Of a stretch of DNA of 64,000 nucleotides, positions 58,915-64,000 are shown piece after piece. The position numbers and the translations under genes were made by a program. The notes under the pieces were generated by a model. That model made no database searches and was not told the DNA's origin. It was given only the letters and a program-made list of their open reading frames with translations. Each line of letters begins with the position of its first letter. Positions within the stretch are counted from its first letter, which is position 1. The stretch covers positions 896,531 through 960,530 of the forward strand of contig WFMF01000025.1 of assembly GCA_011033025.1 (NCBI GenBank), read 5' to 3'. This DNA is from Beroe forskalii. Its lineage: Eukaryota > Ctenophora > Nuda > Beroida > Beroidae.

Positions 58915-61900
58915 CAAATTCTATGGTTAGATATCATGTTTAAGAGTTGCCAGGCCATCATAGGAGCCACGCCCAACCTTGAGCCACGCCCAAAAATCCC
59001 ATCTTTCCTGCCAATATGGTGGCCAAAAAGGGACAAGTTTGGACATGCGATTTCAGCCGAAAAATCACTCCAAATCATTATATTTCGATCACAAAGTTAA
59101 TTTAGGGTTCCTAGACACTAAATCAACCATTCCCAGCCCGTGGCCACGCCCAGATTCCACGCCCATAAATGCGCGAAATGTCACCAAGCTGGGTGGCAAA
59201 AAGGACAAATGTCGCCTGAGGCGACATGGGATTTTAGGCCTCAAATGTGCTTGATATGAGTTTCTATGGTTAGATATCATGTTTAAGAGTTACAGGCCAT
59301 CATAGGAGCCACGCTTAACCTTGAGCCACGCCCAAAAATCCATCTTTCCTGCCAATATGGTGGCCAAAAAGGACAAGTTTGGACATGCGATTTCAACCGA
59401 AAAACAAATCATTTTATTTTTGATCACAAAGTTAATTTAGGGTTCGTGGGTACTAAATCAACCATTCCCAGCCCGTGGCCACGCCCAGATTCCACGCCCC
59501 GCATAAATGCGCGAAATGTCGCAAGCTGGGTGGCAAAAAGGGACAAATGTCGCCTGAGGCGACATGGGATTGCCTTTAGCCCGCCAAATGTAGCGTTTTT
59601 TGATATGAGTTTCTATGGTTAGATATCATGTTTCAGCAGAGTTTCCCAGGCCACCATAGAGCCATCCATTGCCTAATGCTCCAAGTGAATGTCGCAGCTG
59701 GGTGGCAAAGGATTAAATGTCGCCTGAGGCGATGGATTTTATAGGCTCAATGTGTTGATATGATTTCTATGGTTATTATCATGTTTAAGAGTTGCCGTTA
59801 CGCCCGTGCCACGCCCAAAAATCATTTTCAAACACGCGGCGGTTGCGCGACGTTTGAACATGCGATTTCAGCGAGAACATTCAAATCATTTTTGAGGATC
59901 ACAAAGTTAATTTGTTGTAGACCAACGCGATCACGCCATTTGCGAATCGCCCAAAAATTTTTTTTCCCCCCAAAAAAGGGAAAGGGAAATTTTGGGAAAA
60001 ATTCTTTTTTTTCCCTTTTTGGTTTTTAAAATAAATCCAAATTTCCCCCTTTCAAGATTAACCCCCGTAACCGCCGAATTGGGGTTTGGAAAACCCGGGG
60101 AAATTTTTGGTTCAAATTTGGCCCGATGACCCCAGGAAAACAGGGTTTTACCCCAAAAGCCCTTTTAAAGAAAAATCCCTCCCCCCAAGCCAGGGGGGAA
60201 AAAAGGGAAAATGTTGGGGACATGGGGTTTTTAAATTTCCCAAATTTTTTGATCCCAAAATTAATTTTAAGGTTTTGCATAAAAAACCCCCAAACCCGGG
60301 GCCCACGGAAAATTTCCTTTTTTGCCACCATTTTATGGAAAAGGTTTTTGGTCAATTTAATTTTCATCAAAAAGAATTTAAAAGGTTCCTAACACCAACC
60401 TTTTTTCAGTTCCCTGGCTTCAGGCCCAGCCCTTGCCCCTTCCATTGCAAATTTTCCCGGGGGTTTGGTAAAATGGCCGGGAATGGGGTTTGGGTTCAAA
60501 TTTTTTAATTTTATGACCAAAAATTTTTGGGGTTTATGGGTTTCTCCGCCACTTTGGTTTTTTCCCCCGTTTTTCACCCAAAGGGGGGGTTTTTGACTCC
60601 AAAAGGTTTTGGGGCTCCCTTTGATGGCCCCGGCCCTTCTTTTCCCCATAACAATCCTAAAAGGGGCAATTTGATGGGTTTCAGGGTTGATTTCCCCTTG
60701 GATTTTGCCCGGCCCCCCACCCTTAAATTTTTTTCCCTTTTGGGGGGCCAAAAGGGCCGGGGTTTGGGAAGGGGATTTGGGAAAACCCAAAAACTTTTTA
60801 ATTTTTGGGATAAAAAAGATTAGGTTTTGGCAAACCAAACCATTTGCCTTTTTCCCAAAATTTACCCCCCAAAAGGGGGTTTTTGGCGGGGCCGGCTGGG
60901 GGGGCCCCAAAAAAATGGCCTGGGCTTTTTAAAAATGTTTAACCATAGAAACTCATATCAAGCACATTTGAGGCCTAAAATCCCATATCGCCTCAGGCCC
61001 ATTTGTCCTTTTTTACGCCCAGCTTGCGACATGGTGCGCATTTCTGGGGCGTGGAATCTGGTGTACATCATCTGTAAATCATTTTAGTGTCTTGACCCCA
61101 AATTAATTTTAGGATCTTAGACACTAAATCAAGTGATTTTTTCGGGCCAAACCATGTCCACACTTTGTCGCTTTTTGCCACCATATTGGCGGGAAAAGGG
61201 GGTTTTTGTCGTTGCTCAAGGTTGGGTGTGGACAGTCGCTCTTTATCATGGCTTGGCAACTCCAAACATGATATCTAAACTATTAAAACTCATATCGAAG
61301 CACATTTGAGGCCTTAAATTCCCATGTCGCCCCAGGCGACATTTGTCCTTTTCTATTACCCAGCTTGCGACATTTCTGCGCATTTATAAGGAATCTGGCG
61401 TGGCCCGGGTTGGGGATGGTTGGTTTAGTTCCCCAGTAACCCTCAATTAACTTTTATGATCGAAATAAAATGTTTTGGATTGATTTATCGCTGAAATCGC
61501 CATGTCCATTACCCTTGTCCCTTTTTGCCACCATATTGGCAGGAAAGATGGGATTTTTGGACGTGGCACGTTGCCGGGCGTGGTCTTATGATGGCCTGGC
61601 AACTCTTAAACATGATACTCAAACTATAGAAAATCTCATATCGAACACATTTGAGGCCTTAAATCCCATGTCGCATTGTCGCCTCAGGCGACATTTGTCC
61701 CTTTTTGCCACCCAGCTTGCGACATTTCGCGCATTTATGGGGCGGAATCTGGTGGCCACGGGCTGGGAATGGTTGATTTAGTGTCTAGGAACCCCACACA
61801 ACTTTTGTGATCGAAATAAAATGATTTGGAGTGATTTATCGGCTGAAATCGCATGTCCACACTTGTCCCTTTTTTGCCACCATATTGGCAGGAAAGATGG

Positions 61901-63270
61901 CATTTTTGAGCGTGGCTCAAGGTTGGGCGTGGCTCCTATGATGGCCTGGTAACCTAAAACATGATACATCTAACCATAGAAACTCATATCACAGACATTT
62001 GAGGCCTAAAATCCCATGTCGCCCTCAGGCGACATTTGTCCCTTTTTTGCCACCCAGCTTATGACACATTTCGCGCATTTTGGGGGCGTGGAATCTGGGT
62101 GGCCGGTTAAATGGTTAATTTAGTGTCTAGGAAACCCTAAATTAACTTTTTATGATCGAAATTAAATGATTTGAGTGATTTATCGGCTGAAATCGCATGT
62201 CCACACTTTGTCTCTTTTGCCACCCATATTGGCAGTGCAGGAAAGATAAGTTTTGGGCGTGGCCTGGCAAGGTTGTGGATCCTAGATGGCCTGGCAACTC
62301 TGAAACATGATATCTAACCATAGAAACTCATATCAAGCACATTTGAGGTCTTAAATTCCCATGCGTCGCCTCAGGCGACATTTGTCCTTTTTTCCACCTA
62401 GCTTGCGACATTTCGCGCATTTATGGGCGGAACAGGCGGGCTATTGGTTGGGATGGTTGATTTAGTCTCCAGAAACCCAAATTAACTTTTATGATCGAAA
62501 TAAAATGTTTTGGATTGATTTATCCAAGAAATCGCCATGTCCACACTTGTCCCTTTTGCCACCATATTGGCAGGAAAGATGGGATTTTTGGGCGTGGCTC
62601 TGGTTGGGCGTGGCGCCTATGATGGCCTGTTAACTCTAAAACATGACATAACCATAGAAACTCATATCAAGCACATTTGAGGCCTTAAAATCCCATGTCG
62701 CCCCCAGGCGACATTTGTCCCTTTTTGCCACCCAGCTTGCGACATTTCGCGCATTTATGGGGCGGGAATCTGGCGTGGCCACGGGCCGGGGAATGGTTGA
62801 TTTAGTGTTTAGAACCCTAAATTAACTTTTTGTGATCGAAATAAATGATTTGGAGTGATTTATCGGCTGAAATCGCATGTCCACACTTTTTTGTCCCTTT
62901 TTGCCACCATATTGGCAGGAAAGATGGCATTTTTGGCGTGGCCTGCTGGGTGGCCCTATGATGGCCTGGCAACTCTAAAACATGATATCTAACCAAAAGA
63001 AACTCATCAAGCACATTTGAGGCCTTTGAACTCATGCCGCCTCAGGCGACATTTGTCCCTTTTGCCACCCAGCTTGCGACATTTCAGTGCATTTATGGGG
63101 CGGAATCTGGCGTGGCCACGGGCTGGGAAATGGTTGATTTAGTATCTAGAACCCTAAATTAACTTTTTTGATCGAAATAAATGATTTGGAGTGATTTATC
63201 GGCTGAAATCGCATGTCCACACTTGTCTCTTTTTGCCACCATATTGGCAGGAAAGATGGGATTTTTGGCC
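58915..63270. repeat. Complex satellite array, unit about 345-365 bp, in two opposite orientations
   Basis: Plus-orientation units (58,915 to about 59,930) and minus-orientation units (about 60,945 to 63,270; starts near 60,950, 61,287, 61,627, 61,980, 62,326, 62,657 and 62,999). Landmarks in order: CTATGGTTAGATATCATGTT, GCCACGCCCAA, CCTGCCAATATGGTGGC, GACATGCGATTTCAGCCGAA, AAAGTTAATTTAGGGTTC, TGCGCGAAATGTCGCAAGCT and the palindrome GTCGCCTGAGGCGAC. Frames across it are not genes. Confidence 0.9.
59940..60950. other. Homopolymer-smeared, probably corrupted satellite sequence
   Basis: Almost every base is drawn into runs (AAAATTTTTT, CCCCCC, GGGGG). Beneath the smear the satellite landmarks remain in order, for example GACATGGGG for GACATGCGA, TTTTGATCCCAAAATTAATT for TTCGATCACAAAGTTAATT, and TTGCCACCATTTTATGG for TTGCCACCATATTGGC. 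This indicates poor base calls rather than novel DNA. Long frames here are artefacts. Confidence 0.75.
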
Positions 63271-63369
63271 CATATCCAAAAAGCCGCGAACCAGCAAACC
63301 TGGTTCGGAGGAAATTTTGAGACGGAGGAAATTTTTGGGGAAAACGAAGGAAATTCTCGGCGGAAAGCT

Positions 63370-63396
63370 AGTACAGAAAATTTGATTTTCTGTACT
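63370..63396. repeat. 12-bp hairpin at the satellite edge
   Basis: AGTACAGAAAAT (63370-63381), loop TTG, then the exact complement (63385-63396). Confidence 0.85.
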
Positions 63397-63483
63397 GTGT
63401 GTTATCCGAATGAATCAACAAATAAAATTTCAAATCCAATTATAACTCCCATTACGTTTACCAAATTCATATTCAATAAAACT

Positions 63484-63850
63484 TAAAAATTTTCGCCTGC
63501 GGCAGGCTGTCATGATCAAATTATGTTGCTAGAATGATCCTAGACAGTCTCAGAGGTAAAACAGGGTCCAAATTTTTTGCCTGTGACGCGCTGTTGTGAT
63601 CAAATTATATTGCAGAATTGATCCTAGACAGTCTCAGAGGTAAAACAGGTTCTAAATTTTCGCCTACGGCGGGCTGTTGTGATCAAATTATGTTACTGAA
63701 TATTGATCCTAGACAGTCTTAGAGGTAAAACCTTCCAAATTTTCGCCTGTGGTGGTCTGTTGTTATCAATTTATGCTATTAAATTGGCCTAAGACACAGT
63801 GTGAGTCTTAGACATGTAAAACTTTCGAAAATTTCGCCTGCGTCAGAGGA
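63484..63850 (+). repeat. Second tandem repeat, about 83-bp units, four to five copies
   Basis: Units share TTTTCGCCTGCGGCAGGCTG, GATCAAATTATGTT and ATCCTAGACAGTCTCAGAGG followed by TAAAAC. Unit starts lie near 63,490, 63,575, 63,658, 63,734 and a last partial at 63,832. The array is independent of the preceding satellite. The remaining 150 bp of the window show nothing. Confidence 0.85.
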
Positions 63851-64000
63851 CAGTGTCAGTAGGGATTTGAAATCAAAAGGTCTACATGCAATTGACTGGC
63901 TGTTCGTGATATTGCAAGTTCATCAAATTAATTGAAGAAGCCAATTTTGAGGCCTGTTTGCTTCACTGACAAAATGGAATCAATTTCAAAAGCGAAGCAA

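Noticed and set aside
59760-60932. Several frames of 80-170 codons on both strands
   Set aside because: They lie in homopolymer-smeared satellite sequence; the lack of stops comes from the smear.

Overview
The window is AT-rich, intron-bearing animal DNA. Its host genes are metazoan in type: replication factor ORC5, a CYP46-like cytochrome P450, a phosphoglycolate/pyridoxal-phosphate-type HAD phosphatase, a HELQ-like DNA repair helicase, a receptor with LDL-receptor class A modules and seven membrane segments, a scavenger-receptor (SRCR) membrane receptor, and the 5' exons of a probable DEG/ENaC channel. SRCR receptors with cysteine-rich stalks and LDLa-type GPCRs are abundant in sponges and other early-branching or marine invertebrates. 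The sequence alone does not settle the phylum, so I infer a non-bilaterian or marine invertebrate, possibly a sponge.

Layout. 1-10.9 kb: minus-strand exons of a probable DEG/ENaC channel; its first intron appears to hold a 9-kb LTR-type element (1498-10555). 10.9-21.7 kb: gene-poor DNA with a palindromic hairpin, a MITE with 15-bp subterminal repeats, a CGCACGGCG repeat field, a tRNA-derived SINE head and a stretch of poor-looking sequence. 21.7-24.8 kb: two LINE fragments. 25.8-38.3 kb: ORC5 in five exons (+), whose 9.6-kb fourth intron contains a complete LDLa GPCR gene on the same strand and a foldback complex. 39.5-46.9 kb: the P450 gene in four exons; its 5.4-kb first intron holds a G-run-ended foldback element that encloses two head-to-tail Helitron-like elements. 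47.2-47.9 kb: a 16-bp minisatellite. 49.5-50.3 kb: an intronless HAD phosphatase. 50.8-53.2 kb: the 5' part of a HELQ-like helicase, lost from view after the Walker A exon. 54.8-57.3 kb: a three-exon SRCR receptor on the minus strand, with a nearly perfect 671-bp palindromic TTAA element in intron 1. 58.9-63.9 kb: a roughly 345-365 bp satellite whose orientation flips across a block of homopolymer-smeared sequence, followed by an ~83-bp tandem repeat.

The genes do not form an operon or obvious pathway. ORC5 (replication origin licensing) and HELQ (replication-fork repair) share a broad theme, but their nearness may be chance. The strongest signals are the nested gene in ORC5, the tandem Helitrons, the triplicated splice donor in HELQ, and the SRCR receptor with three YxxM motifs in its tail. 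Exon boundaries were set by hand from reading frame, GT/AG sites, phase agreement and remembered family sequence; no database search was run.
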